NCBI RefSeq assembly: GCF_000719555.1
Contig: NZ_JOGX01000076.1
Coordinates: forward strand, 1-30,223
Length of the DNA stretch: 30,223 nt
Direction of reading: 5' to 3'
From: Streptomyces sp. NRRL F-5727
GTDB taxonomy: Bacteria > Actinomycetota > Actinomycetes > Streptomycetales > Streptomycetaceae
Shown here: in pieces, positions 13,952-24,815 of the stretch
Layout: each line of letters starts with the position of its first letter
Numbering within the stretch: position 1 is the first letter of the stretch
Position numbers and translations under genes: made by a program
Notes under the pieces: model-generated
Seen by the model: the letters and a program-made list of their open reading frames with translations, nothing else
Told to the model about the DNA's origin: nothing
Databases searched by the model: none

Positions 13952-16900
13952 CTACAGCTCCGGCATCCGCCCCGTCTGCACCAGCGGGTTTCCGCGCTGC
14001 CGCGAGACGAAGATGCCGCGGCCCGCCGGCATCGGGCGCATGCGGACGCCGCCGAGGACGTCGCCCTCCTGCGGGTCGCCGGAGAGGAGGACGCCCTGGG
14101 CGCCGAGCTCCATCATGCGCTGCATGAAGGACTCGTACGCCGAGCGGCTGGCGCCCGCCGCGCTGCGGGCGATGACGAAGCGGACGCCCACGTCGCGGGC
14201 GAACGGGAGGAGTTCCGTCAGCTTCGCCAGCGGGTTGCCGCTCGACGTGGAGACCAGGTCGTAGTCGTCGACGATCACGAACAGGTTCGGCCCCGACCAC
14301 CAGCTGCGGTCGCGCAGCTGCTGCGCCGTGACGTCCGCCGACGGCGAGCGGCGGCGCATCAGGTCGGCGAGGGCGTCGACGTGGTGCTCCATGTTGTTGG
14401 ACATGGGCACGTACTCGGCGAGGTGGCTCGCGGGCGTCACGTCGAGCAGCGCGCGCCGGTTGTCGATCACGAAGAACTTCGCCGCGGCCCCGTCGTACCG
14501 CTCCGAGATCTGCTTGATCATCAGCCGCAGCAGGTTCGACTTGCCCGACTCGCTCTCGCCGAACACCAGGAAGAACGGGTCGCGGTCGAAGTCGACGAAG
14601 ACCGGCTCCAGGTTGTTCTCGTCGATGGCGAAGGCGACACCGCGCTGCGGCTCCGCGTAGCCCGCCGGCAGCGTGCGCGCGTCCAGCTCGCGCGGCAGCA
14701 GCCGCACCTCGGGCGCGCCCGGCGCCGTCCAGTGCCGGGTGACCTCCTGCGTCATCGCGGCCGTCGCCTCGGCGAGGTCGCTGTCCGAGCTGATGCCGTC
14801 GATGCGCGGGACGGCCGCCATGAAGTGCAGCTTCTCCGGCGTGAGACCGCGGCCGGGGACACCGGTCGGCACGTTGGCCGCGATCTTCCGGTCCAGCTCC
14901 GAGTCCATCGTGTCGCCGAGCCGCAGTTCGAGGCGGTTCATCAGGTGGTCCTTGAGGTTGGCCCGGACCTCCATGGACCGCGAGGCCGTGATGATCACGT
15001 GGATGCCGTAGCCCAGACCGCGGGCCGCGATGTCCACGACGGCCGGCTCGAGACCCTCGTACTCGGTGCGGAAGTTCCCCCAGCCGTCGATCACCAGGAA
15101 GACGTCGCCCCACGGCTGGTCGGTCACCGAGATGTCGCCCCGGGCCCGCAGCCGGCGGAAGGTGCCGATCGAGTCGATGCCCGCGCTGCGGAAGTACTCC
15201 TCGCGCCGCGACAGGATGCCGTACACCTCGGCGACCGTACGCCGGACCCGCTCGGGGTCGAGCCGGGAGGCGACCCCGCCGACGTGCGGCAGCCCGGCCA
15301 CCGAGGCCATGCCGCCGCCACCGAAGTCGAGACCGTAGAACTGCACCTCGTGCGGGGTGTGGGTCAGCGCGAAGGCCGAGATCAGCGTCCGCAGCAGCGT
15401 CGACTTGCCGGACTGCGGACCGCCGATGATCTGCATGTGACCGGCCGCGCCGGAGAAGTCCCGGTAGAGCGTGTCACGGCGCTGCTCGTACGGCTTGTCG
15501 ACGACACCCAGCGGTACGACGAGCCGGCCCGCCGCCTCGTAACCGGGCTGCGTCAGCCCCCGGCCCTCCACGCCCGCGAGCCCCGGCAGCACCGAGTCCA
15601 GCGCCGGCGGGTTGTCCAGCGGCGGCAGCCACACCTGGTGCGCCTCGACGCCGCGCCCCTCCAGCCGGCGCACGATCACGTCGAGCACCGAGTCGGCCAG
15701 CGCGTCGTCCTCGGCCTCCCGGGCCTCGGGGACCCGCGCCTGCTCCGCCGGCTCCAGATAGCGCACCGGCACCGGCGCCGCGGTGAACGGCACCGGCCGC
15801 CGGTCCACCGGCAGCGGCCCGCCCGGCGTCACCGCGTGCTGGTTGACGCGGTACGTGCCGGAGACGTACGCCGCCTTGAACCGCACCATCTCGTCGGTGC
15901 CGTACTTGAGGTAGCCGGAGCCCGGCACGTTCGGCAGCGAGTAGGCGTCGGGCACGCCGATGGCCGCCCGGGACTCCGCCGCCGAGAAGGTCCGCAGACC
16001 GATCCGGTAGGAGAGGTACGTCTCCAGGCCGCGCAGCCGGCCCTCCTCCAGGCGCTGCGAGGCCAGCAGCAGATGGACGCCGAGCGACCGGCCGATGCGG
16101 CCGATCTGCACGAACATCTCGATGAAGTCCGGCATCGCCGTCAGCAGCTCGGAGAACTCGTCGATGACGAGGACCAGCGACGGGATCGGCTGCAGCGGGG
16201 CGCCGGCCGCGCGCGCCTTCTCGTAGTCGTGGATGTTGGCGTAGTTGCCCGCGTCCCGCAGCATCTCCTGGCGCCGGTTCAGCTCACCGCGGATGGAGTC
16301 GCCCATCCGGTCCACCAGCGTCAGGTCGTCCGCCAGGTTGGTGATCACCGCGGCCACGTGCGGCATCTGCGACATGCCCGCGAAGGTGGCACCGCCCTTG
16401 AAGTCCGCGAGGACGAAGTTCAGCGTCTCCGAGGAGTGCGTCACCGCCAGACCCAGCACCAGCGTGCGCAGCAGCTCCGACTTGCCGGAACCGGTCGCGC
16501 CGACGCACAGGCCGTGCGGGCCCATGCCCTCCTGCGCGGCCTCCTTCAGGTCCAGCATCACCGGGACGCCGTCCTCGCCGACACCGATCGGCACCCGCAG
16601 CCGCTCCGACCGGGACCGCGGCCGCCAGGTGCGGCTCACGTCGATCGAGGCCGCGTCGCCGAGGTTCAGCAGGTCGGTGAAGTCCAGATTGGCGAGGAGC
16701 GGCTCGTCGTCGTCCGAACCGCTCGCCACCCGCAGCGGCGCCAGCTGCCGGGCCAGCGCCTCCGCCGCGTCCAGGCTCAGCGCGTCCGGGATGCCGTCGT
16801 ACACGTGCCCGTGCCCCGACTCCAGCCGCAGCGCCCCGCCCTCCACGACCACCGACAGGTCACCGCGGGCACCGGCGCCCCGGCCCTGCACGACCTCGAT

Positions 16901-17917
16901 GATCGTCACGCCCTGGATGCCCTCCGGCGAGGCCAGCGCCGAGGTCTGCGGGATCGACTGCCCGTCGAGCACCACGACCAGGTGCGGGAAGTCGAGCAGC
17001 GGGTGGTTCGGGCCCTGGAAGCGGGGCCGCCCCTCCAGCCGGCCGGCCACCAGGTCCTCCAGCTCCCGCGCGTCCGTCGTCATCAGCCGCCGGCTGCCCG
17101 CGCCGTCGCCCGGGCCCGACGCCTGCACGTGCGGCAGCCACTTCGCCCACTCCCAGGCGGGGGCGGCGCCGTCGTCCGTGGCGACGACGACGACCAGGTC
17201 CTCGGGGGAGTGGAGCGCCGTGAGCGACCCCACCATGGCGCGCGTCGTCGCACGGGCCGCCTCGGTGTCCCCGCTCACCGTCAGGTGGTAGAAGGCCCGC
17301 AGCGACACCGCCATGGGCAGGCCGTCCAGGGTGCCGTGCGCGGTGAGGAACTGCTGCATCGCCCCCGCGGTCAGCGGTTCCAGCTCGTCCACCGGCGCCG
17401 TCTCGGGCGCGATCAGCGGGGTCGCCAGCTGCTGGCTGCCCAGACCGACCCGGACCTGACCGAAGTCGCCGTCGCCGATGCGCCGCTCCCAGATCCGGCT
17501 GCCCTCGGCGACCAGCGCCCACAGCTGCTCCGGCGACGGGTGCAGATAGAACTGCGCGTCCCGCTGGAGGTGCGCCGTCCGCAGCACGGTCCGCCGCGTC
17601 TGTGTCAGGTACTTCAGGTAGTCGCGCCGCATGTCGGCGAGCTGCCCCTGCGTACCGCGCCGGTAGCGGACCAGCATCGCGATGGCCATGGCCACCGTCG
17701 ACGCGATCATCACCATGCCCATGATCCGCATGATCGGGTTCGGCGTCATGAAGAAGAAGACGACCGAGCCGCCCATGCCGAGCATCGGCAGGAGCTGCAT
17801 CAGGGCGCCCTCCTGCTGCCCGCGGGGCAGTTCCGGCGGAGGTTGCAACTGCACCTGCTCGTCAGGCACTTCGGACGGCAGAGCCCGCGGTGGACGCTTG
17901 ACGACGATCTGGCTCAC
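13952..17917 (-). CDS. eccC: Type VII secretion ATPase EccC (fused EccCa/EccCb)
   Basis: This 1321-residue FtsK/SpoIIIE-type ATPase powers ESX secretion and recognises the YxxxD/E signal. Two transmembrane helices lie at about residues 40-85, followed by the stalk and DUF-type linker. Three ATPase domains follow. D1 has Walker A GATGSGKSE near residue 472 and Walker B LVLVIDEF. D2 has GGPQSGKST near 831, but its Walker B reads FLVIDGW, lacking the catalytic Glu. D3 has GESESGKSN near 1118 and Walker B FVIVDDYD. Only D1 therefore looks fully competent, as reported for other EccC proteins, where D2 and D3 regulate D1 and bind substrate. The single-chain form matches Streptomyces and Firmicutes-like systems rather than mycobacterial ESX-1, where EccC is split. 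The start is GTG, preceded by GGTGA. The gene is divergent from eccD. Confidence 0.97.
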   Translation of the reverse strand: MSQIVVKRPPRALPSEVPDEQVQLQPPPELPRGQQEGALMQLLPMLGMGGSVVFFFMTPNPIMRIMGMVMIASTVAMAIAMLVRYRRGTQGQLADMRRDYLKYLTQTRRTVLRTAHLQRDAQFYLHPSPEQLWALVAEGSRIWERRIGDGDFGQVRVGLGSQQLATPLIAPETAPVDELEPLTAGAMQQFLTAHGTLDGLPMAVSLRAFYHLTVSGDTEAARATTRAMVGSLTALHSPEDLVVVVATDDGAAPAWEWAKWLPHVQASGPGDGAGSRRLMTTDARELEDLVAGRLEGRPRFQGPNHPLLDFPHLVVVLDGQSIPQTSALASPEGIQGVTIIEVVQGRGAGARGDLSVVVEGGALRLESGHGHVYDGIPDALSLDAAEALARQLAPLRVASGSDDDEPLLANLDFTDLLNLGDAASIDVSRTWRPRSRSERLRVPIGVGEDGVPVMLDLKEAAQEGMGPHGLCVGATGSGKSELLRTLVLGLAVTHSSETLNFVLADFKGGATFAGMSQMPHVAAVITNLADDLTLVDRMGDSIRGELNRRQEMLRDAGNYANIHDYEKARAAGAPLQPIPSLVLVIDEFSELLTAMPDFIEMFVQIGRIGRSLGVHLLLASQRLEEGRLRGLETYLSYRIGLRTFSAAESRAAIGVPDAYSLPNVPGSGYLKYGTDEMVRFKAAYVSGTYRVNQHAVTPGGPLPVDRRPVPFTAAPVPVRYLEPAEQARVPEAREAEDDALADSVLDVIVRRLEGRGVEAHQVWLPPLDNPPALDSVLPGLAGVEGRGLTQPGYEAAGRLVVPLGVVDKPYEQRRDTLYRDFSGAAGHMQIIGGPQSGKSTLLRTLISAFALTHTPHEVQFYGLDFGGGGMASVAGLPHVGGVASRLDPERVRRTVAEVYGILSRREEYFRSAGIDSIGTFRRLRARGDISVTDQPWGDVFLVIDGWGNFRTEYEGLEPAVVDIAARGLGYGIHVIITASRSMEVRANLKDHLMNRLELRLGDTMDSELDRKIAANVPTGVPGRGLTPEKLHFMAAVPRIDGISSDSDLAEATAAMTQEVTRHWTAPGAPEVRLLPRELDARTLPAGYAEPQRGVAFAIDENNLEPVFVDFDRDPFFLVFGESESGKSNLLRLMIKQISERYDGAAAKFFVIDNRRALLDVTPASHLAEYVPMSNNMEHHVDALADLMRRRSPSADVTAQQLRDRSWWSGPNLFVIVDDYDLVSTSSGNPLAKLTELLPFARDVGVRFVIARSAAGASRSAYESFMQRMMELGAQGVLLSGDPQEGDVLGGVRMRPMPAGRGIFVSRQRGNPLVQTGRMPEL

Positions 17918-18191
17918 AGCTCACCAATTTCCGTTGCCGGACGGAAAGTTCCTCCAGACGCCCCCGTGGCGACGGGATCCATCCGCGGGGAGGGATCCTA
18001 CTTTGGTGCGGGGTCACGGGTGGGCGGTAGGGTGGCCCGAAATATTTGCGTGGCCATGAACTATCGCAAAAATCGGGTCATTCGGAGCGCAATATCCGCG
18101 GCGCGGGGGCCACGGTCCACGAGCGGGTCCGCGGACCCGCGGCCGGACCCGCCGACCGGAGCACCAGGACCACCACGAGGGGAAGCAGCAG
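17918..18191. promoter_or_regulatory. Divergent regulatory region eccC / eccD
   Basis: These 274 bases hold promoters for both genes and are locally A/T-richer around 18040-18075. For eccD (plus), TTGGTG (18003-18008), a 19-base spacer and TAGGGT (18028-18033) is the best match. For eccC (minus), one option is TTGCGA near 18067, a 17-base spacer and AATATT near 18040; another is TAGGAT opposite 17995-18000, without a -35. The opposing promoters would nearly overlap, so a single regulator could control both. Confidence 0.4.
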
Positions 18192-19697
18192 GTGAGTATG
18201 ACGGCCCCAGCCACGGCCGGCGGAGCCGGCCAGTCGGCTCCCACCACCGTGTTCCACGGCGGCACCGGCTTCTGCCGGATCACCGTCGTCGCGCCCGACG
18301 GCCGCGTCGACGTCGCACTGCCCGAGGACGTCGCCCTCGCCGACCTCTACCCGGAGGTGCTCCGCCTCTCCGGCCAGACCCCGGCGCCCGGCGCCCCGGT
18401 CGGCTACCACCTGGTGCGCCGCGACGGCACCGTCCTCGACGGCAGCCGCTCCCTGTCGGCCCAGCGCATCCTCGACGGCGAGCTGCTGTCGCTGCGCCCC
18501 TTCGCCGAGTCGCTGCCGCCGGCCGTGTTCGACGACGTCTCCGACGCGGTCGCCTCCGCCGTCTCCAAGGACCGCACCCTGTGGTCCGACGCCCTGATGC
18601 GCGGCGCCGGCCTCTTCGGCGGGGCGACGCTCCTGGTCCTCCTCGCCTTCGTCCTGTGGACGGCCGAGCCCCGCCACGACATGCACGGCCTGGCCGGCAT
18701 CCTGGCCGGTGTCACCGCCGTCCTGCTCCTCGCGCTCGCCGCCGTCCGCGCCCGCGTCTACGACGACCGCGGCTCCGCCGTCGCCCTCGGCACCGGCGCC
18801 ATGACGAACGCCGCCGTCGCCGGCTCCGGCCTGCTCGCCCTCACCGAGGGCCAGGGCATCGGCAAGCTCCAGTTCCTGCTGGCCTGCACCGCCGTCCTCG
18901 TCTGCGCCGTGATCCTGACGATCGTCTCGCCCGGCGGGGACGGCCCCTTCGTCGCCTTCGCCTTCGCCTCCGCCGTCGGCATGCTGGTCGGCTTCGCCGC
19001 CATCCTCACCGAGCTCACCCCGGCCGAGACCGCCGCGGTCTGCGCCCCCTTCGCCGTCGGCGCGCTCGCCTTCCTGCCGGGCCTCTCCACCCGCTTCGCC
19101 CGGCTCCCCATCGGCTTCGAACCGCCCCGCACCACCGTCGGCGGATACGGCTCCGAGGCCGAGCCCCAGGGCCCCGTCGACGCCGTCCGCATCGCCGCCC
19201 AGGCCCGCCGCGGCCACGAACTCCTCGTCGGCCTCGTCGGCGGCTGCGCCCTCGTCGCCGTCGGCTCCGCCGCCGTCCTCGGCTTCTCCGACACCGTGTG
19301 GGGCCAGCTCCTCGCCCTCGCCACCGGCGTCGCCATGCTGATGCGCGCCCACCTCTTCCGCTACACCGCGCAGGTCGGCTGCGCCCTCGCGGCCGGCCTC
19401 GGCTCCCTCGTCCTGCTGGGCCTGGGCCTCGCCCTGAACCCGCCGACCGAGCTCCTCCTGGCGGCCCTGAAGGGCGACGGCACGGCCCTCGACATCCGTA
19501 CGGTCTGGCTCTCCGCCGCCATCGCGGGCGTCGCCGCGCTGCTCACGGCCATCGGCCTGATCGTGCCGCGCAAGGGCGTCACCCCGTTCTGGGGCCGCTT
19601 CCTGGAGATCGCCGAGACCTTCGTGCTGCTCACGCTGCTGCCGCTCTGCCTCGCGGTCTTCGACGTCTACCACTCCATCCGGGCGCTCACCTCCTGA
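18192..19697 (+). CDS. eccD: Type VII secretion channel protein EccD
   Basis: This 501-residue integral membrane protein is the putative translocation-pore subunit of the ESX complex. Residues about 20-110 form the ubiquitin-like (YukD-type) cytosolic domain ([34 protein letters not shown]). After a linker, some eleven hydrophobic helices run from about residue 140 to the end, the usual EccD count. Two such chains surround the EccB/EccC/EccE protomer in mycobacterial structures. The start is GTG at 18192 with a GAGGGGAAG site; an ATG two codons later is possible. It ends 190 bases before rpsO, marking the right border of the secretion locus. Confidence 0.95.
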   Translation: MSMTAPATAGGAGQSAPTTVFHGGTGFCRITVVAPDGRVDVALPEDVALADLYPEVLRLSGQTPAPGAPVGYHLVRRDGTVLDGSRSLSAQRILDGELLSLRPFAESLPPAVFDDVSDAVASAVSKDRTLWSDALMRGAGLFGGATLLVLLAFVLWTAEPRHDMHGLAGILAGVTAVLLLALAAVRARVYDDRGSAVALGTGAMTNAAVAGSGLLALTEGQGIGKLQFLLACTAVLVCAVILTIVSPGGDGPFVAFAFASAVGMLVGFAAILTELTPAETAAVCAPFAVGALAFLPGLSTRFARLPIGFEPPRTTVGGYGSEAEPQGPVDAVRIAAQARRGHELLVGLVGGCALVAVGSAAVLGFSDTVWGQLLALATGVAMLMRAHLFRYTAQVGCALAAGLGSLVLLGLGLALNPPTELLLAALKGDGTALDIRTVWLSAAIAGVAALLTAIGLIVPRKGVTPFWGRFLEIAETFVLLTLLPLCLAVFDVYHSIRALTS

Positions 19698-19887
19698 GCC
19701 GCCTGGTACGCTGTGTGACGGCCGTTTGTGTACGCACTCCCCGAAGCACTCAGCAGCACCCCGCCGATGCCCCGCATCGGCCCCGCCTCGGGGAGCAGCG
19801 ACCATCGGACCCCGCTCCCGAGTCACGGAAGCTCCCCTGAGACGTAGACCAGGGGCACTCGTGGGCACGAAACCTGAGGAGAACCGC
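19698..19887 (+). promoter_or_regulatory. Structured rpsO leader
   Basis: The 190-base region before rpsO is highly structured. It has two abutting hairpins with 3-base loops, 19764-19780 (CCGATGC/GCATCGG) and 19781-19793 (CCCCG/CGGGG). A stem-loop at 19834-19855 (CCCCTG/CAGGGG, 10-base loop) and a small stem at 19860-19869 lie just before the GAGGAG ribosome binding site. A TACGCT at 19707-19712 may be a -10 box. S15 autoregulates through its leader in many bacteria, and distinct actinobacterial S15 leaders have been described; whether this is one is inferred. Confidence 0.45.
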
Positions 19888-20178
19888 GTGGCTCTCGACG
19901 CCGCCGTCAAGAAGCAGATCATGGCCGACTTCGGCACCAAGGAGGGCGACACCGGCTCCCCCGAGGTCCAGGTCGCCATGCTGTCCCGCCGCATCTCGGA
20001 CCTGACCGAGCACCTCAAGACCCACAAGCACGACCACCACTCCCGTCGTGGTCTGCTGATCCTGGTCGGCCAGCGCCGCCGCCTGCTGCAGTACCTGGCC
20101 AAGAAGGACATCCAGCGCTTCCGTACGCTGGTCGACCGCCTCGGCATCCGCCGCGGTGCGGCCGGCGGCGCCAAGTAA
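19888..20178 (+). CDS. rpsO: 30S ribosomal protein S15
   Basis: This 96-residue S15 binds 16S rRNA early in assembly of the small-subunit platform. The core signature is intact: [35 protein letters not shown] and [16 protein letters not shown]. The GTG at 19888, with GAGGAGA ideally placed, gives the normal family length; an in-frame GTG further upstream would add an unrelated 54-residue extension and is rejected. As in most bacteria, pnp follows, separated here by a hairpin. Regulation is probably by the structured leader and by processing at that hairpin. Confidence 0.98.
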   Translation: MALDAAVKKQIMADFGTKEGDTGSPEVQVAMLSRRISDLTEHLKTHKHDHHSRRGLLILVGQRRRLLQYLAKKDIQRFRTLVDRLGIRRGAAGGAK

Positions 20179-20187
20179 GACGCCGTG

Positions 20188-20224
20188 AAGGGAGCGGTTC
20201 CCACTTTCAGGGGGCCGCTCCCTT
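20188..20224 (+). terminator. rpsO-pnp intergenic hairpin
   Basis: A 10-bp stem (AAGGGAGCGG/CCGCTCCCTT) with a 17-base loop, followed by a short T run, begins 9 bases after rpsO. In other Streptomyces the hairpin at this position is a reported RNase III target in rpsO-pnp transcripts. It may also terminate part of the rpsO message. A separate pnp promoter is likely in 20225-20445; TACTCT at 20257-20262 is a possible -10 with a poor -35. Confidence 0.7.
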
Positions 20225-20445
20225 TGCTGTACGTGCGCGAAGTACCGACCGGCAATTACTCTGGTCGCAGAACGCCACAACCCGCGCGAGAAGCAGCCGG
20301 CACGCCGCCGGTCCTCGGTAGTGGCCCCCGGACCTCATCCCGGGTGCTTCGATCGAAGACCGGCCCGCCACATCACGTGCTTCTCCGCCCCCGTCCCGCG
20401 CCACACGGGCGCGCGGACCAAAGACGAACGTAGGAGAAACCCATA

Positions 20446-22656
20446 GTGGAGAACGAGACCCACTACGCCGAGGCCGTCATCGACAACGGCACCTTCGGCA
20501 CCCGCACCATCCGCTTCGAGACGGGTCGTCTCGCCCGCCAGGCCGCCGGCTCCGCCGTCGCCTACCTCGACGACGACACGATGGTGCTTTCGGCGACCTC
20601 CGCCTCCAAGCGTCCCAAGGACCAGCTCGACTTCTTCCCCCTCACGGTGGACGTCGAGGAGCGGATGTACGCGGCCGGCAAGATCCCCGGCTCCTTCTTC
20701 CGCCGCGAGGGCCGCCCCTCCGAGGACGCCATCCTCACCTGCCGCCTGATCGACCGCCCGCTGCGCCCGTCCTTCAAGAAGGGCCTGCGCAACGAGATCC
20801 AGGTCGTGGCCACGGTCATGGCGCTCAACCCCGACCACCTGTACGACGTCGTCGCGATCAACGCCGCGTCCGCGTCCACCCAGCTGGCCGGCCTGCCCTT
20901 CTCCGGCCCGATCGGCGGCGTCCGCGTCGCGCTGATCAAGGGCCAGTGGGTCGCCTTCCCGACCCACACCGAGCTCGAGGACGCCGTCTTCGACATGGTC
21001 GTCGCCGGCCGTGTCCTGGAGGACGGCGACGTCGCGATCATGATGGTCGAGGCCGAGGCCACCGAGAAGACCATCGCCCTCGTCAAGGACGGCGCCGAGG
21101 CGCCGACCGAGGAGATCGTCGCCGCCGGCCTCGAGGCCGCGAAGCCGTTCATCAAGGTCCTCTGCAAGGCCCAGTCGGACCTCGCCGCCAAGGCCGCCAA
21201 GCCCGAGGCCGAGTTCCCGATCTTCCTGGACTACCAGGACGACGTGTACGCCGCGCTCGACGACGCCGTCCGCTCCGAGCTCGCCCAGGCGCTCACCATC
21301 GCCGGCAAGCAGGAGCGCGAGGCCGAGCTGGACCGCGTGAAGGAGATCGCCGCCGAGAAGCTCCTCCCGGCCTTCGAGGGCCGCGAGAAGGAGATCTCCG
21401 CCGCGTACCGCTCCCTGACCAAGGCCCTGGTCCGCGAGCGCGTCATCAAGGACAAGGTCCGCATCGACGGCCGTGGCGTCACGGACATCCGTACGCTCGC
21501 CGCCGAGGTCGAGGCCATCCCGCGCGTGCACGGCTCCGCCCTGTTCGAGCGTGGCGAGACCCAGATCCTGGGCGTCACCACCCTCAACATGCTCCGCATG
21601 GAGCAGCAGCTGGACACCCTCTCCCCGGTGACCCGCAAGCGGTACATGCACAACTACAACTTCCCGCCGTACTCCGTCGGCGAGACCGGCCGCGTCGGCT
21701 CCCCGAAGCGCCGCGAGATCGGCCACGGCGCGCTCGCCGAGCGCGCGATCGTGCCGGTCCTCCCGACCCGCGAGGAGTTCCCCTACGCGATCCGCCAGGT
21801 GTCCGAGGCCCTCGGCTCCAACGGTTCGACGTCGATGGGCTCGGTCTGCGCCTCCACCATGTCGCTGCTGAACGCCGGTGTGCCGCTCAAGGCCCCGGTC
21901 GCCGGCATCGCCATGGGCCTGATCTCCCAGGAGATCAACGGCGAGACGCACTACGTCGCCCTCACCGACATCCTCGGTGCGGAGGACGCCTTCGGCGACA
22001 TGGACTTCAAGGTCGCCGGCACGAAGGAGTTCGTCACCGCCCTCCAGCTCGACACCAAGCTGGACGGCATCCCGGCCTCCGTCCTGGCCGCGGCCCTCAA
22101 GCAGGCCCGTGACGCCCGCCTCCACATCCTCGACGTGATGATGGAAGCGATCGACACCCCGGACGAGATGTCCCCGAACGCCCCGCGGATCATCACCGTC
22201 AAGATCCCGGTGGACAAGATCGGTGAGGTCATCGGCCCCAAGGGCAAGATGATCAACCAGATCCAGGAGGACACCGGCGCCGAGATCACGATCGAGGACG
22301 ACGGCACCATCTACATCGGTGCCGCCGACGGCCCGGCCGCCGAGGCCGCCCGCGCCACGATCAACGGCATCGCCAACCCGACCATGCCGGAGGTCGGCGA
22401 GCGCTACCTGGGCACGGTCGTCAAGACCACCACCTTCGGTGCCTTCGTCTCCCTGCTCCCGGGCAAGGACGGCCTGCTGCACATCTCGCAGATCCGCAAG
22501 CTCGCCGGCGGCAAGCGCGTGGAGAACGTCGAGGACGTGCTCGCGATCGGCTCCAAGGTCCAGGTCGAGATCGCCGAGATCGACCAGCGCGGCAAGCTCT
22601 CCCTCATCCCCGTGATCGAGGGCGAGGACGAGCAGAAGGACGACGCCTCCTCGTGA
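20446..22656 (+). CDS. pnp: Polynucleotide phosphorylase (PNPase)
   Basis: This 736-residue phosphorolytic 3'-5' exoribonuclease also adds heteropolymeric 3' tails in Streptomyces (older symbol gpsI). Domain order is complete: first RNase PH core (about residues 10-150; [23 protein letters not shown]), helical domain, second RNase PH core (about 340-560; the SMGSVCAS and [10 protein letters not shown] stretches carry active-site residues), KH domain (about 585-640; [16 protein letters not shown]) and S1 domain (about 650-720; [20 protein letters not shown]). The start is GTG at 20446 with AGGAGA 8 bases before. Its stop overlaps the GTG of the M16 gene. It sits in one window with RNase J, its functional partner in RNA decay. 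Confidence 0.98.
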   Translation: MENETHYAEAVIDNGTFGTRTIRFETGRLARQAAGSAVAYLDDDTMVLSATSASKRPKDQLDFFPLTVDVEERMYAAGKIPGSFFRREGRPSEDAILTCRLIDRPLRPSFKKGLRNEIQVVATVMALNPDHLYDVVAINAASASTQLAGLPFSGPIGGVRVALIKGQWVAFPTHTELEDAVFDMVVAGRVLEDGDVAIMMVEAEATEKTIALVKDGAEAPTEEIVAAGLEAAKPFIKVLCKAQSDLAAKAAKPEAEFPIFLDYQDDVYAALDDAVRSELAQALTIAGKQEREAELDRVKEIAAEKLLPAFEGREKEISAAYRSLTKALVRERVIKDKVRIDGRGVTDIRTLAAEVEAIPRVHGSALFERGETQILGVTTLNMLRMEQQLDTLSPVTRKRYMHNYNFPPYSVGETGRVGSPKRREIGHGALAERAIVPVLPTREEFPYAIRQVSEALGSNGSTSMGSVCASTMSLLNAGVPLKAPVAGIAMGLISQEINGETHYVALTDILGAEDAFGDMDFKVAGTKEFVTALQLDTKLDGIPASVLAAALKQARDARLHILDVMMEAIDTPDEMSPNAPRIITVKIPVDKIGEVIGPKGKMINQIQEDTGAEITIEDDGTIYIGAADGPAAEAARATINGIANPTMPEVGERYLGTVVKTTTFGAFVSLLPGKDGLLHISQIRKLAGGKRVENVEDVLAIGSKVQVEIAEIDQRGKLSLIPVIEGEDEQKDDASS

Positions 22657-24032
22657 CGTCCCGTAGTTCCGCGACGACGGCCCGCCCCTCCTCCGAGGGG
22701 CGGGCCGTCGCCCGTACCCAAACGCTTCTCCCGGGCAAGGACGGCATCGGCACCGTCCGCCGCACGACCCTCCCCGGCGGCCTCCGGATCGTCACCGAGA
22801 CCCTTCCCTCGGTGCGCTCCGCGACCTTCGGCATCTGGGCCCACGTCGGCTCCCGCGACGAGACGCCGGCGCTCAACGGCGCCACCCACTACCTCGAGCA
22901 CCTCCTCTTCAAGGGCACGGCCCAGCGCTCCGCCCTCGACATCTCGTCCGCGATCGACGCGGTCGGCGGCGAGATGAACGCCTTCACGGCGAAGGAGTAC
23001 ACCTGCTACTACGCCCGGGTCCTCGACACCGACCTGCCGCTGGCGATCGACGTCGTCTGCGACATGCTCACGGGCTCGCTCATCCTCGACTCCGACGTGG
23101 ACGCCGAGCGCGGCGTGATCCTCGAGGAGATCGCGATGACCGAGGACGACCCCGGTGACGTGGTGCACGACCTGTTCGCGCAGACGATGTTCGGCGACAC
23201 CCCGCTGGGCCGGCCGGTCCTCGGCACCGTCGACACGATCAACGCGCTCTCCCGCGGCCAGATCGCCCGCTTCTACAAGAAGCACTACGACCCGACCCAC
23301 CTGGTCGTCGCCGCCGCGGGCAACGTGGACCACGCCACGGTGGTACGCCAGGTCCGCCGCGCCTTCGAGCGCGCCGGCGCCCTGACCCGTACCGACGCGG
23401 CTCCGATCGCCCCGCGCGACGGCCGGAAGACCATCCGGACGGCGGGCAGGGTCGAGCTGCTGGGCCGGAAGACCGAGCAGGCGCACGTCGTCCTCGGCAT
23501 GCCGGGCCTGGCCCGCACGGACGAGCGCCGCTGGGCGCTCGGCGTGCTGAACACCGCCCTCGGCGGCGGCATGTCCTCCCGCCTCTTCCAGGAGGTCCGG
23601 GAGAAGCGCGGCCTGGCCTACAGCGTGTACTCGTACACCTCGGGCTTCGCCGACTGCGGCCTCTTCGGCGTGTACGCGGGCTGCCGCCCCAGCCAGATCC
23701 ACGACGTGCTGCGGATCTGCCGGGACGAGCTCGACAAGGTCGCCTCGGAGGGCCTCACCGACGAGGAGATCACCCGTGCCGTCGGCCAGCTCTCCGGCTC
23801 CACCGTCCTCGGCCTGGAGGACACCGGCGCGATCATGAACCGGATCGGCAAGAGCGAGCTGTGCTGGGGCACCCAGATGTCGGTGGACGACATGCTCGGC
23901 CGGATAGCGGCCGTCACCCCGGACGAGGTCCGGGAGGTCGCCCGTGACGTGCTGACCCGGCGGCCCTCGCTGTCGGTGATAGGACCGCTGAAGGACAAGC
24001 AGGCGGACCGCCTCCACCAGGCCGTCTCCTGA
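22653..24032 (+). CDS. M16 family zinc metallopeptidase
   Basis: This 459-residue peptidase is of the M16 (pitrilysin/processing peptidase) family. The zinc site is the inverted motif H79-Y-L-E82-H83 ([13 protein letters not shown]), with a downstream acidic ligand in [14 protein letters not shown]. The second, inactive lobe is recognisable from [20 protein letters not shown]. No signal peptide is visible, so it is cytosolic. Its GTG overlaps the pnp stop (GTGA, 22653-22656), implying coupling. The first 25 codons are poorly structured protein but encode a perfect RNA hairpin (22675-22710); there is no later start before the conserved [11 protein letters not shown] segment. The pnp-M16-dapB order is a conserved actinobacterial neighbourhood; the substrate is unknown. 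Confidence 0.93.
   Translation: MTSRSSATTARPSSEGRAVARTQTLLPGKDGIGTVRRTTLPGGLRIVTETLPSVRSATFGIWAHVGSRDETPALNGATHYLEHLLFKGTAQRSALDISSAIDAVGGEMNAFTAKEYTCYYARVLDTDLPLAIDVVCDMLTGSLILDSDVDAERGVILEEIAMTEDDPGDVVHDLFAQTMFGDTPLGRPVLGTVDTINALSRGQIARFYKKHYDPTHLVVAAAGNVDHATVVRQVRRAFERAGALTRTDAAPIAPRDGRKTIRTAGRVELLGRKTEQAHVVLGMPGLARTDERRWALGVLNTALGGGMSSRLFQEVREKRGLAYSVYSYTSGFADCGLFGVYAGCRPSQIHDVLRICRDELDKVASEGLTDEEITRAVGQLSGSTVLGLEDTGAIMNRIGKSELCWGTQMSVDDMLGRIAAVTPDEVREVARDVLTRRPSLSVIGPLKDKQADRLHQAVS
22675..22710 (+). terminator. 16-bp hairpin spanning first codons of the M16 gene
   Basis: A perfect 16-bp stem (22675-22690 with 22695-22710) has a 4-base loop CTCC, 19 bases after the pnp stop. It looks like a terminator of pnp, yet it lies inside codons 8-19 of the translated M16 frame. 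It could attenuate transcription between the genes, or shield the 3' end of pnp mRNA from decay. Translating ribosomes would unfold it. Confidence 0.6.
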
Positions 24033-24045
24033 CCTCCCTCCCTAA

Positions 24046-24810
<765 letters not shown>

Positions 24811-24815
24811 CGGTC

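Noticed and set aside
13295..19840. A continuous plus-strand open frame of over 2,000 codons
   Set aside because: It is antisense to eccC and in another frame of eccD. Very high third-position G/C removes stop codons from shadow frames. Its translation is Arg/Pro/Ala/His-rich with no domain.
19726..19887. A 54-residue N-terminal extension of S15
   Set aside because: It would cover the structured leader, and no S15 has such an extension. The GTG at 19888 has an ideal ribosome binding site.
20335..22482. A 715-codon minus-strand open frame
   Set aside because: It is the complement of pnp, which is unmistakable on the plus strand, and the translation is low-complexity Gly/Val/Asp/Leu.
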